64,000 bases of DNA, from the NCBI GenBank assembly GCA_022803075.1, contig JAFFTF010000006.1, forward strand, positions 251 to 64,250, given 5' to 3'. Every line of letters starts with the position of its first letter. Position 1 is the stretch's first letter. The position numbers and the translations under genes were made by a program. The notes beneath the pieces were generated by a model that worked only from the letters and a program-made list of their open reading frames with translations, was not told where the DNA came from and made no database searches. This stretch comes from Micrococcales bacterium 31B. GTDB lineage: Bacteria > Actinomycetota > Actinomycetes > Actinomycetales > Dermabacteraceae. This document shows positions 9,268 to 17,703 of this stretch, one piece after another.

Positions 9268-10494
9268 TTAGACGCGCGCGAGGTCGGGTAGCATGGCCCG
9301 AGCTTCATCGTTAGTGAGGCCCGTGGCCTCCAGCAGATCAACGAGGATCGACCGCAGGAGCAGCACGAGCGTTTGACCGTGCCAGACAGTCATCGGCGGA
9401 ATCGCAATCCCCTGCGTGTTCGTCACCTCGGCCTCCGAGTGAATGAGGGCATTGAGGCCAGGCTGCTTGGCATGGGGCACTAGATTCACCGGCTGAAGGC
9501 GTTCCGCGAGTTCTTGCAGCCGAGGACGGGTGGAGGCGAGGTCCTCGGCGCGCTCGAGGGTGCGGTCCATCTCGGCGACGATGTCGCTGAACTCTTGCAG
9601 CACCTCGCCAATCTTGCTAAACGTGATGCGCTGACGAGCGGCCTCCGCGGTGCCGCCGGGTAGGGTGCTCGCTGAATCCAGCATGTCATTAGTGCGTCGT
9701 GCGATGACGCGCAGGTTGCGCATGGCCTTGTCGGCGCCGCCCAGCATCTTCTGTAGCCGCTGCACGGTCACGCCGTGGCGGCGTGCGACGGGCGAAAACT
9801 TCGAGACCTCGTCGGCGGTGGAGTTCGCGTCTGCCCACGCGTTCGTGAGCGTCTGGGACGAGCGGCGGGCCCGGGCGAGGGCCGTCGCCGCGAGGGGCGG
9901 ACTGCCCTCGCTGCACGCGAGCGAGAGTTCGGTCAGAATCTCGCGCATTTCACGCAGGAACTTGTGCGCGGTTTCGCGCTGCGACTTGCTGGGATCGCGC
10001 GCGATCAGGAGGGCGACAAGAATGGCGACGCTTGCGCCCACCACGGAGTCGAGAACTCGTGCGAAAACCCCTCCCTGCACCTGGGGTACGAGTGCGATGT
10101 ACATGCACTGCACGCCCGCCTGGGTGACAATCATGCGGCCGCCGTCGAGAAAGCGCGTTAGGCACGCGACCACAAAGAGGGCGAGGGCGACCTGCCAGAT
10201 ACCGTGGCCAAGCAGTTGGATGGCCAGTTCGCCGAGTGCGACGCCGAGGCTCACGCCCACGGCGATCTCGACGACCTTGCGTACGCGGCGTTCCTCGGTG
10301 AAGCCCAGGCAGATCCACGCCGAGGTGGCGGCGAGGAACGGGTACGCATGATGGAGCACGTACGTCGAAATGGCCACGGCCACGGCAACCGCGAGGCACG
10401 CGAGGGCAATGTGCCAGGCGCTGACTCGCAGCCTCGCCCAGGCGCGCTTGCCGTACAGTCGAAGCGCCGAGGAGAGTTGTCTATCGCTGGTCAC
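9268..10494 (-). CDS. FUSC family (aromatic-acid exporter-like) membrane protein
   Basis: About 408 aa from GTG 10494. The N-terminal half has about six hydrophobic helices including TRFLDGGRMIVTQAGVQCMYIALVP, split here by family-typical charged residues; the C-terminal half is soluble, helical and Arg/Glu-rich. This is the layout of FUSC/ArAE-type proteins, named after fusaric-acid resistance, thought to export aromatic or other acids. An ATG at 10554 is also in frame but overlaps the divergent gene; TAAACT 7 nt before the GTG favours 10494. Confidence 0.82.
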   Translation of the reverse strand: MTSDRQLSSALRLYGKRAWARLRVSAWHIALACLAVAVAVAISTYVLHHAYPFLAATSAWICLGFTEERRVRKVVEIAVGVSLGVALGELAIQLLGHGIWQVALALFVVACLTRFLDGGRMIVTQAGVQCMYIALVPQVQGGVFARVLDSVVGASVAILVALLIARDPSKSQRETAHKFLREMREILTELSLACSEGSPPLAATALARARRSSQTLTNAWADANSTADEVSKFSPVARRHGVTVQRLQKMLGGADKAMRNLRVIARRTNDMLDSASTLPGGTAEAARQRITFSKIGEVLQEFSDIVAEMDRTLERAEDLASTRPRLQELAERLQPVNLVPHAKQPGLNALIHSEAEVTNTQGIAIPPMTVWHGQTLVLLLRSILVDLLEATGLTNDEARAMLPDLARV

Positions 10495-10501
10495 GCATCC
10501 A

Positions 10502-10507
10502 AGTTTA
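10502..10507 (-). promoter_or_regulatory. -10 box TAAACT of the FUSC gene
   Basis: TAAACT on the minus strand, 7 nt from GTG, no SD. It supports the downstream start and shows that promoters of two divergent genes share about 60 bp. Confidence 0.5.
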
Positions 10508-10552
10508 GGGGCCGGCCGGGCAAGGCCGCACGGGCCGTGAAATAGTGTGGTC

Positions 10553-10891
10553 ATGAATCAAACACCCGACCCCGACGAGGTCAACGTTCTGGCCCTGTTT
10601 CACGCCAAGCCAGAGTGCGCCGATGAGTTCAAGGCCGCCCTGGAGGCCATGGCCGAGGCCACGCACCGCGAGGAAGGCTGCATCCTCTATTCCCTCCAGC
10701 AGGGCGTGGATGACCCCACCCGGTTCGCGTTCGTCGAGACCTGGACCTCCGCCGAGGCACTCTCCCGACACTCTCAGATGCCACACCTCACCGAAGGCGC
10801 CGACGAACGCAGTGCCATGCTGCGCGAGCCGGCCACGGTGATCGTGACGCGCTCCACCGGTGCAGGCCAGGCCGAGCAGGCATTCTTCTAA
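10553..10891 (+). CDS. ABM-domain putative quinol monooxygenase
   Basis: 112 aa. Antibiotic-biosynthesis-monooxygenase ferredoxin-like fold: VNVLALFHAKPEC at the N-terminus, THREEGCILYSLQQGVDDPTRF, FVETWTSAEALSRHSQMPHL, with the usual His residues. YgiN-like proteins of this size act on quinols or aromatic substrates, or as dimeric sensors. ATG chosen over GTG at 10547. Divergent from the FUSC gene, so a link to aromatic compounds is possible but unproved. Confidence 0.83.
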   Translation: MNQTPDPDEVNVLALFHAKPECADEFKAALEAMAEATHREEGCILYSLQQGVDDPTRFAFVETWTSAEALSRHSQMPHLTEGADERSAMLREPATVIVTRSTGAGQAEQAFF

Positions 10892-10914
10892 ACGCGGCCT
10901 CTCGTGGTCTGGGA

Positions 10915-11631
10915 TCAGCGAGGTCGGCTCCGGGCGATGTCGCGGGCCCGCTCGGCGTAGGAGTCATCGATGTCTGCGCGCGTGAACTCACCGAATCGAT
11001 TGGTGGCGGCCGTCTCGATCATCCAGTCGGCTAGCGCGGGATTCTTGGGCAGCAGCGACCCGTGCAGGTAGGTGCCGAGCACGTTGCGATAGCGGGCGCC
11101 CTCCGTGCGGTCCTCGCCATTGTTCCCGTCGCCCGCGACGACCGTGGCCAGGGGCTCGCACGTGCCGAGCCGCGTCACTCCGGAATGGTTTTCGTAGCCG
11201 ATCAGATCACCGACGAACGACGAAGTGACGATGTTGCCGATCATGCGCTTGGGGCCGCCGACGGTTTCGAGGTCGAAAAGGCCGATGCCGGGGATCGTGT
11301 CTCCCTCGACGGTGACGAAACGGTTGCCGAGCATTTGATAGAGCCCGCAGATCACGAGGATCGGCACGTCGCGTTCGGCGAGTTCGCGCAGGTGCTCAGA
11401 GATGGCTACCAGGTCTTGGGCGACGGTGGTTTGACCGCTGTCTTGGCCGCCACCGCCCACGACGAGGTCTGCGTCGGCGGGAAACTGGTCGCCGGGATTG
11501 TGCGAAACGATCTCGACCTCGTAACCGTGCCAGCGGGAGCGCTGCGCGAGAGTCAGGACGTTGCCCCAGTCGCCGTAGATGTTCATATCGCGCGGGTAGA
11601 GGTGCACGATGCGGAGAGTCTTGGCACTCAT
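10915..11631 (-). CDS. gatD: GatD, glutamine amidotransferase of lipid II amidation
   Basis: 238 aa. CobB/CobQ-type class I glutaminase that feeds ammonia to MurT to convert D-iGlu to D-iGln in the peptidoglycan stem. Nucleophile Cys95 in VICGLYQMLG and His190 in YLHGSLLPKNP are present; the glycine-rich GGGGQDSGQ at 59-67 is typical. Its ATG overlaps the murT stop, so the two are co-translated. Confidence 0.94.
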   Translation of the reverse strand: MSAKTLRIVHLYPRDMNIYGDWGNVLTLAQRSRWHGYEVEIVSHNPGDQFPADADLVVGGGGQDSGQTTVAQDLVAISEHLRELAERDVPILVICGLYQMLGNRFVTVEGDTIPGIGLFDLETVGGPKRMIGNIVTSSFVGDLIGYENHSGVTRLGTCEPLATVVAGDGNNGEDRTEGARYRNVLGTYLHGSLLPKNPALADWMIETAATNRFGEFTRADIDDSYAERARDIARSRPR

Positions 11632-12914
11632 TCGATGGGCTCCAGGGTGTGGCTCTTGGCGAGGTGGCGGCGGATTTCGAGCATCGCGGTGTAGGTGGTG
11701 TAGATGCGGCGGGGGCGGGCAGGGCCTTTTGTGAACTGATCGAGCGCGCGGGGAATGGAGGGCGCCACCTCGCCGATGGGCACGTCGCCGTATTGCAAGC
11801 GCAGCGCCATGTCATAGGCGCGAACGCCGCTGACCATGTCAACCCGGGGGAGTTGTTCGATGTCTACGTCCCACAGCCATGACATGTCGCGACCGTCAGC
11901 GTATTGGTCGTTGATGACGATCATGGTGTCGGCCGGTCGTTCCACGTAACTGCGCAGCGCGAGGCGGAACCCGCTGGGGTTCTTGACGAGCACGATTTCG
12001 AGGGCGTGCCCATCTACGACGATGGCTTCGCCGCGACCGAAGGCCGGACGCACCGTGGCGACGCTCTCGAGGAGAGCCGCGTGGCGCTCGGGGGGGAGCA
12101 CGGCGCGGGCCGTGGCCAGCGCCGCCGCGGCGTTCAGGACGTTGTAGGCACCGTCGAGCTTGAGGGTGACGGAGGCTTGGTCTTCGCCGTCGAACGAGAA
12201 CACGGCATCGCGACCCGCGAACGACACGAGCGACACGGAGGCGGGGAGCGGGTTTTCGACGGCGGGGGCGTCACCCCCGTCGTGGAGCGCGGAATCGTTG
12301 GGGAACATGCGGGCGAGGGCATGGTCGTAACCGAAGTAGGTGACGCCTGCCTGGGTGTCGGCGGCGAGCGAGGCGATCAGGGGGTCCTCGCGGTTCAGCA
12401 CGACGGTCTCGGTCGTGGCGGCCGCTACGTGCCGCAGCAAACTGGCGGTGTAATCGATCTCGCCGAAGCGATCGAGTTGGTCGCGTAACACGTTGAGCAG
12501 GAGGCAGTGGCGAGGCTTGACCCGCTTCACGAAGTGGACGGCGTGGGCCTCGTCGAGTTCGAGGACGGCGATGTCGGCAGGTAGGCGCCCGGTGCGGGTA
12601 GTGGCGTCGAGCAGGCTCGCCGTGATGCCGCGGGTGAAGTTCGAGCCGGTGGGGTTGGTGAAGACCTTCAGTCCGCTGTCGCGCAGCAGTTGGGCGAGCA
12701 TTTTCGTGGTGGTGGTCTTGCCATTGGTGCCGCTGACGACGATCACGCCGAGGGGCAGTTGCGAGAGCGTGCGCCCCATGAAACCGGGGTCGATGCGTTC
12801 TGTGATGAGACCGGGCAGGGCGGAGCCGCCGCCGCGGAGTTTGGCGGCGCGTTTGATGACGCGACCGATGGTGCGGACGACGGTTGACCGCAGGGTGTCG
12901 AGTGGTTTTGGCAC
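11628..12914 (-). CDS. murT: MurT, lipid II isoglutaminyl synthase ligase subunit
   Basis: About 428 aa from GTG 12914. The Mur-ligase centre carries VVSGTNGKTTTTKM (P-loop), the LELDEAHA segment, NVLRDQLDRFGE, and a C-terminal DUF1727 domain with DQYADGRDMSWLWDVD. It partners GatD. The frame extends to 13463, but the upstream part is not Mur-like. Odd: the four-Cys zinc ribbon usual in MurT between the central and C-terminal domains is absent; no cysteine occurs between the YFGYD and VFSFDGED segments. Confidence 0.92.
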   Translation of the reverse strand: MPKPLDTLRSTVVRTIGRVIKRAAKLRGGGSALPGLITERIDPGFMGRTLSQLPLGVIVVSGTNGKTTTTKMLAQLLRDSGLKVFTNPTGSNFTRGITASLLDATTRTGRLPADIAVLELDEAHAVHFVKRVKPRHCLLLNVLRDQLDRFGEIDYTASLLRHVAAATTETVVLNREDPLIASLAADTQAGVTYFGYDHALARMFPNDSALHDGGDAPAVENPLPASVSLVSFAGRDAVFSFDGEDQASVTLKLDGAYNVLNAAAALATARAVLPPERHAALLESVATVRPAFGRGEAIVVDGHALEIVLVKNPSGFRLALRSYVERPADTMIVINDQYADGRDMSWLWDVDIEQLPRVDMVSGVRAYDMALRLQYGDVPIGEVAPSIPRALDQFTKGPARPRRIYTTYTAMLEIRRHLAKSHTLEPIE

Positions 12915-13466
12915 AAGGAAACTTTCTGCACGCTGATTTGCCCCAATTTTAGACGGGTGTTTCGCCTCGGAGGGCGCGCCATGCGCGACTGGTACCCGGA
13001 ACCGCGCGAGGGGTCGATGACGAGGGACAAAATAGAACAAGCGCGAAGCAGGGGGAGCCTCGCGCTTGTTCATTTCTAGGACCGCAGAGCAGCAGCACCA
13101 TAAGGGGTGAAAGGTGCGCGCATCACACAGGTCATTTCGATTGGCCGGGGAGCCGTTCGATACCGAAACTCTACCGGCTAATTGGTGAAAATCAAATGGC
13201 CGCCGTATCGAATTACGTGCCCAATCGTAACAATTCCGAATAGTTGCTTGGTGGCGAGCTGCAAATGTCAATTTCTGAGTCGCGCGAGGCGTGCGGGTCG
13301 GTCGCGGTGGTCGCGCGTTCCCGCAGGTAACGAAAACTTCCGTAGCGGGCCACAGTGTGATTTGGCGAGTGGATCGCAGTGTCAGCAATTTGTCAGAATG
13401 CCGGTCGTTAGCGAGTGCGGAGGCGCGCCTCGACGCCCGCGCAATTAGTAAGGTGCTCAGCAAGTT
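12915..13466. other. 552-bp leader region upstream of murT-gatD
   Basis: No convincing gene. It holds a strong hairpin at 13035-13071 and a relatively A+T-rich stretch (about 13165-13270), probably promoter DNA for murT-gatD on the minus strand. A frame continuous with murT begins with an ATG inside the hairpin (MNKREAPPASRLFYF...), but it has no SD and no family resemblance. Confidence 0.6.
13029..13071 (-). terminator. Terminator-like hairpin upstream of murT (possible attenuator)
   Basis: Perfect 12-bp stem 13035-13046 with 13060-13071, 13-nt loop; on the minus strand it is followed by TATTTTG. It lies about 120 nt before the murT start and nearly 400 nt after the ogt stop on the same strand. 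It may end the upstream operon or attenuate murT-gatD. Confidence 0.65.
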
Positions 13467-14024
13467 CTAATATTTAGGGCCGTCTCCTGCGGCGATGCCC
13501 GCGGCAGCCTCGAGGCTCAGCAGCCGCTTCTTCACGTCACTGCCAAAGGCATATTGGCCCACGTCCCCGCCCCGCCTCAGCACCCGATGGCACGGAACAA
13601 AGGGAGCTACCAGATTCCGCGCGCAGGCCGTGCCCGCGGCCCGCACTGCCTGGGAGTTTCCTGCTGCCTCGGCCAATTCTGAATACGTTCGCGTCTGGCC
13701 CGCGGGAATAGTCCGCAATGCCTCCCAGGCACGCTGCGAGAAGTCGCCTCCGCCCTGCTCCACCTGAACCCCGTCGAGGGCAGTCGCGGTCCCCTCAAAA
13801 TAGCGCTCGACGGACACGCGCAAACCCGCCCACGCGGCGTCAGCACTCTCCACGAGGGTCCACGCGGCCGGAGCCCGCGCGCCCATGCGCGCCGCCATGC
13901 CCGCCAGGTCGACAAAACCTGAACCCACCACGGTGAGCGCGCCACCCTCGCCAACTCGGGCGAACACGGCGAGCGGGCCCACGGGCGTCCCAAATTCGGT
14001 ACCAATAATGCGATCAGGAGACAT
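13467..14024 (-). CDS. ogt: Methylated-DNA--protein-cysteine methyltransferase
   Basis: 185 aa. Suicide repair of O6-alkylguanine: acceptor Cys145 in PFVPCHRVL, with the helix-turn-helix segment TYSELAEAAGNSQAVRAAGTACARN. ATG 14024 has GAGG 8 nt upstream and lies inside the 3' end of the Ada/AlkA gene (11-nt overlap), so the two form one alkylation-repair operon. Confidence 0.95.
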   Translation of the reverse strand: MSPDRIIGTEFGTPVGPLAVFARVGEGGALTVVGSGFVDLAGMAARMGARAPAAWTLVESADAAWAGLRVSVERYFEGTATALDGVQVEQGGGDFSQRAWEALRTIPAGQTRTYSELAEAAGNSQAVRAAGTACARNLVAPFVPCHRVLRRGGDVGQYAFGSDVKKRLLSLEAAAGIAAGDGPKY

Positions 14025-15489
14025 GAGAGAACCTCGAATCATAGTGCTGAGAATGCCAAAGATGTAGCAGCGCATAGCCCCGAAACGGGCTCCACGCCTC
14101 CGCAAGACATGCGGCCTGCCGGGTGGCCGCCGCCACCGGCTGATCGGCCAGCCCCAGCGCCTTGCGTAGCACCAGGTCGCCCGGGGCAAACGCGTCGGGG
14201 TCGCCCAGGGCCCGCAGTGCGATCACGTCTGCGGTCCACGGCCCAATGCCCGGAATCGCGAGGAGCGCCTGCCGATCCGCCAGGTCAACCCGGCCCTCCG
14301 CGAGAACCCCCGCAAACCGGCGCAGCGACTCGGCCCTCGCCGCCGTGAGACCCACCTCGCCGCGCAGCGTGGCCGCGGACTGCTCCGCCACCTGGGCCGC
14401 GCTCGGGAACACCAGGTCAACCAGGCCGACCTCGAATGCTCCCGGCAGCTCGTCGCCCGCCAGCGCCGCCAGCCGAGAGGCCAGCGTACCCGCCGCCGCG
14501 AGGGACACCTGCTGGCCCAACACGGCCAGCAGCGCAGCCTCCTCGGGGGTCGCCCCCCGCACCAGGCGCAGTCCCGGACGCGCGGCCACCAGTGGACGCA
14601 GCAGATCGTGACGACCCAACTCGCGACCCACCGGGGCGGGGTCGAGGTCGAGATCCAACCACCACCGCAGTGAACTCACCACGAACCCCAAATCGGCCAG
14701 CTCCGTCAGTTCGACCTGAGCGTGTAGGGGTTCGTCGCCCCACGGCACTCGGACCCGCACCCGAGCCGGCCCGCCCGGGGCGCGCAGCGTGCGCGAAAAA
14801 TCTCGGTCTCCCGCGAACGACACCCGCGGCACGGCATGCGCACGCAACGAAGCCAGGGCCGCGGCTCCGTCGAAGGGCGGCGTATACGGTAGCCGCACAG
14901 ACACGCGGCCCACCGCGGCGTCCGACCCCAGACCTGCCGCACTGCGGGCCCGAACCTGCGTGGGGGTCGCGCCCCACGCCAGCCGCACGGAGTCATTAAA
15001 GTGGCGCACACTCGCGAAACCCGCCGCGAACGCCACGTCTGCGATGCGCAGATCGGTGCCGCGCAGCAATGACTCCGCCCGGGCGCAGCGCGCAGAATTC
15101 GCCAGCTGTGCCGCCGTGGCGCCCGCGTGGCGCAGCAGAATCCGCTGCACATGGCGTTCGGAGACGTGCAGCAGTCGCGCGAGGTCGCCCACCCCCGCGT
15201 CGTCGAGGAAGCCCGCCTCGATCGCGGCAAGGGCCCGGCGCGCGAGATTTTGGCCGGACGCGTCGGTGAGCAGTTCGTCGGGTCGGCACCGCTTGCAGGG
15301 GCGAAATCCGGCGCTCACGGCGTCCAGCGGGCGGGCCACAAAGCGGCAGTTTTCGCGCTTTGGCGTGCGCGAGGGGCAGGAGGGGCGGCAGTAAATGCCC
15401 GTCGACACGACACACGTGTAGAACGCGCCGTCGAAGCGCGTATCTCGGCTGGATACCGCGGCGTAGCGAGTGTCAAAGGTCGAGGTCAT
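14014..15489 (-). CDS. Ada N-domain/AraC HTH/AlkA glycosylase fusion
   Basis: 491 aa. Residues 1-75: methylphosphotriester Zn domain with four Cys in YCRPSCPS and FRPCKRC. About 80-185: AraC-type HTH. About 195-300: AlkA N-terminal fold. About 310-480: HhH-GPD with AIPGIGPWTADVIALRALGD and the catalytic Asp in APGDLVLRKAL, ending in the typical AWSPFRGYALLHLWH. It combines methylation sensing, transcription activation and 3-methyladenine excision, and is translationally coupled to ogt. Confidence 0.95.
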   Translation of the reverse strand: MTSTFDTRYAAVSSRDTRFDGAFYTCVVSTGIYCRPSCPSRTPKRENCRFVARPLDAVSAGFRPCKRCRPDELLTDASGQNLARRALAAIEAGFLDDAGVGDLARLLHVSERHVQRILLRHAGATAAQLANSARCARAESLLRGTDLRIADVAFAAGFASVRHFNDSVRLAWGATPTQVRARSAAGLGSDAAVGRVSVRLPYTPPFDGAAALASLRAHAVPRVSFAGDRDFSRTLRAPGGPARVRVRVPWGDEPLHAQVELTELADLGFVVSSLRWWLDLDLDPAPVGRELGRHDLLRPLVAARPGLRLVRGATPEEAALLAVLGQQVSLAAAGTLASRLAALAGDELPGAFEVGLVDLVFPSAAQVAEQSAATLRGEVGLTAARAESLRRFAGVLAEGRVDLADRQALLAIPGIGPWTADVIALRALGDPDAFAPGDLVLRKALGLADQPVAAATRQAACLAEAWSPFRGYALLHLWHSQHYDSRFSHVS

Positions 15490-15548
15490 GGAGCCATCAT
15501 GGCCTACCTGCTCGGCATGAGGCTAGCGGAAAACGGACCAGGCGGTGG

Positions 15549-16580
15549 CTACGCCGCGACCTTGGCGGCGAGTTCGCGTAAGCCTTCATCAATGTTTGCG
15601 GGCAACTCGAGGCTAGTCGCGCCACTCGCCTCCCGGCCCAATTCGATATCTCCCGGGGCGAGCACCGCGTCAAAGCCCTGTGCGGGTCGGGCGTCACGCA
15701 GCCGTGAGCGCAGCCCCGCCGCTCGAGCGAGCGCATCCTCGCTCGGGTTCACGGCGCGCACGTCCAGCGCGATCAGCAGCGCGCCCGTGCCCATCTGCGA
15801 GGACTGGTCTTGCCACATGTCTACCGTCTCGTGCGCGAAACGCCCACCCGCCGCGGCCCCCGCCAACAACTCGATCAGCACGGAAATCGCGGAGCCCTTC
15901 GGCCCCCCAAACGGAAGCAGGCTACCCGCCAGCGCGGCACTCGCATCGATCGTGGGAGCACCGGCGGCGTCGAGCGCCCAACCCTCCGGAATCGGCTTGC
16001 CCTCGTTGGCGGACTGCACGATCTTGCCGTACGCGCCCGCGCTCGTCGCAAGATCCGCCGTGATGGGAGCGTCGGGCGTGGGGAACGACAGCGAAAAGGG
16101 ATTCGTGCCGAGCAGCTTCTCTGCGCTGCCGAACGGAGCCACCGAGTTGCCCGTGGTCGAAACCAACTGGGCGAACAGGCCATCGTGGGCCAGGGCGTCC
16201 GACCAATACGCGCCCGCGCCGTAATGCGTGCTGTTGCGCACCGCGATGGCGGCGATGCCGTGGCTCGCGCACAGCGCGCGGGCCCGCTCCACGGCGCGAT
16301 GCATGGCAACCTGCCCAAAGCCCGACCCCGCATCGAGTTGCGCCACGGCGCCCGTCTCGTGCACCCACGTCATCTCGGCGTTCGCCACGATGCCGCCGCA
16401 CTCGACGGCGCGCATATACAGGGGCAGGCGAAGCAGGCCGTGCGAATGAATGCCTCGAGCGTCTGCGGCGACCAGCGAGTCGGCCACGATGCGGGCCTCA
16501 TCGGGGGCCGACCCATGGGCCTCGATGATGTGGGCCGCCTGGGCGCGCAGTTCGTCAACGTCGCGGTTTACGGTGGTCAT
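15549..16580 (-). CDS. Malate/L-lactate dehydrogenase (Ldh_2) family oxidoreductase
   Basis: 343 aa. NAD(P)-dependent 2-hydroxyacid dehydrogenase of the YlbC/ComC family. Family hallmarks: ADARGIHSHGLLRLP, SGFGQVAMHRAV, RNSTHYGAGAYWS (catalytic His), LLGTNPFSLSFP and FGGPKGSAISVLIELLAG. Last gene of the GntR-linked operon behind the zinc dehydrogenase and the MFS transporter; the substrate is probably a sugar-derived hydroxyacid (inference from context). SD AAAGG before the ATG. Confidence 0.92.
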   Translation of the reverse strand: MTTVNRDVDELRAQAAHIIEAHGSAPDEARIVADSLVAADARGIHSHGLLRLPLYMRAVECGGIVANAEMTWVHETGAVAQLDAGSGFGQVAMHRAVERARALCASHGIAAIAVRNSTHYGAGAYWSDALAHDGLFAQLVSTTGNSVAPFGSAEKLLGTNPFSLSFPTPDAPITADLATSAGAYGKIVQSANEGKPIPEGWALDAAGAPTIDASAALAGSLLPFGGPKGSAISVLIELLAGAAAGGRFAHETVDMWQDQSSQMGTGALLIALDVRAVNPSEDALARAAGLRSRLRDARPAQGFDAVLAPGDIELGREASGATSLELPANIDEGLRELAAKVAA

Positions 16581-16602
16581 GAGAAGCCTTTCAGTGCTGA
16601 AT

Positions 16603-17643
16603 TCACGCTGCGGCGGAGAGCCGGAGCAGTACCTTGCTGCTGCCCGTCGAGCGGTCGGCCGCCGTTTCGAACGCCCGCTGGGCGTCGTCGAGGTCGAACT
16701 CGTGGGTCATGATCGGCGTGACGTCGAGGCCCGCGGCGAGGAGGGCGATCGCGTCCGTGATCTCGTCGATGAAGCGGTAGCTGCCGCGGTAGTCGATTTC
16801 TCGCGTCACCAATTGGCCGAGCGAGACCTCAATCGCCCGCGTGGGCAGGTTGCCGACCTGCACGAGGACCCCGCCCCGGCGCGTGGCGGCAAGGGCGGGG
16901 GCGATGGCGGCGGCCGCACCGGACGCCTCGATGGTGAGATCCACGTCGGTCGGAAGATCATCGCGGCCCACGACGCACACCTCCCGGGCGCCCATGGCGG
17001 CGGCGATCCGGGCCGAGGACTCCTGCACGTCGGCCGCGATCACGTGGGCGCCCTGCGCGGCGGCCACGGCCGTCACCAGGGCGCCGATGGGGCCGCAGCC
17101 GCTGACCAGCACCGTCTTACCGCGCACGTCGCCCGCGCGGCCCACCGCGTGCATGGCCACGCCGAGGGGCTCGGCAATCGCGCCGCAGCGAGTGTCTACC
17201 CCAGCGGGCAGCACGCGCAGTTGGGTCGCGTTAATGGCCTGCTCGGTGCAGAAGCCACCGTCGGTGTGCGGGGTGAGCGCCGCCGAGCCGAGGTGCTCGA
17301 TATGCGGGTGCAGGTGGTGGCGACCGTCGGCGCGCACGGCGGCGCCCGTGTAGTCGAGCAGGGTCGCCGGGTGAATAGCTACGCGATCGCCCACCTGCGC
17401 GGTGGTGAGGCCGGCGGCCACGGCGCCGAGTTCGACAACGACCCCGGCCACCTCATGGCCTAGAATCATCGGCTGCGTGAGCGTGTTCGTGCCCGCGCCG
17501 CCCGTGCGCCAGTAGCTGAGGTCGGAGCCGCAAATGCCGCCCCACTCCATGCGCACGCGCGCCTGCTGAGGGGCCAACGCGGGGGCCGGGGCGTCCTCAA
17601 TGCGCAGGTCGCCCGCTCCATATACTTTGACGGCTCGCAACAA
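16603..17643 (-). CDS. Zn-dependent dehydrogenase, L-idonate/polyol 5-dehydrogenase-like
   Basis: 346 aa, MDR superfamily. Catalytic zinc ligands: Cys in GGICGSD, His in LGHEVAG, Glu in AIAEPLG. The Rossmann motif GCGPIGALV follows. The structural-zinc lobe lacks the usual four cysteines; a His-rich HHLHPHIEHLG stretch lies there instead. Middle of the GntR-linked operon, just after an intercistronic hairpin. The start is a TTG (17643, or the adjacent TTG at 17640 which is better spaced from AGGAG). Confidence 0.88.
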   Translation of the reverse strand: MLRAVKVYGAGDLRIEDAPAPALAPQQARVRMEWGGICGSDLSYWRTGGAGTNTLTQPMILGHEVAGVVVELGAVAAGLTTAQVGDRVAIHPATLLDYTGAAVRADGRHHLHPHIEHLGSAALTPHTDGGFCTEQAINATQLRVLPAGVDTRCGAIAEPLGVAMHAVGRAGDVRGKTVLVSGCGPIGALVTAVAAAQGAHVIAADVQESSARIAAAMGAREVCVVGRDDLPTDVDLTIEASGAAAAIAPALAATRRGGVLVQVGNLPTRAIEVSLGQLVTREIDYRGSYRFIDEITDAIALLAAGLDVTPIMTHEFDLDDAQRAFETAADRSTGSSKVLLRLSAAA

Positions 17644-17671
17644 TGTCTCCTGGGGGTAGTGAGTTGGACGC

Positions 17672-17699
17672 GGGGGCGGCCCGGTGCTGGACCGCCCCC
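17672..17699 (-). terminator. GC-rich intercistronic hairpin between MFS and dehydrogenase genes
   Basis: 8-bp G/C stem 17672-17679 with 17692-17699, extendable past one mismatch; no T-run. It could stabilise the transporter message 3' end or give partial termination inside the operon. Confidence 0.45.
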
Positions 17700-17703
17700 C
17701 GGT

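Noticed and set aside
11628-13463. 611-codon extended MurT
   Set aside because: The first 180 codons cross the hairpin leader and show no Mur domain; MurT starts near 12914.
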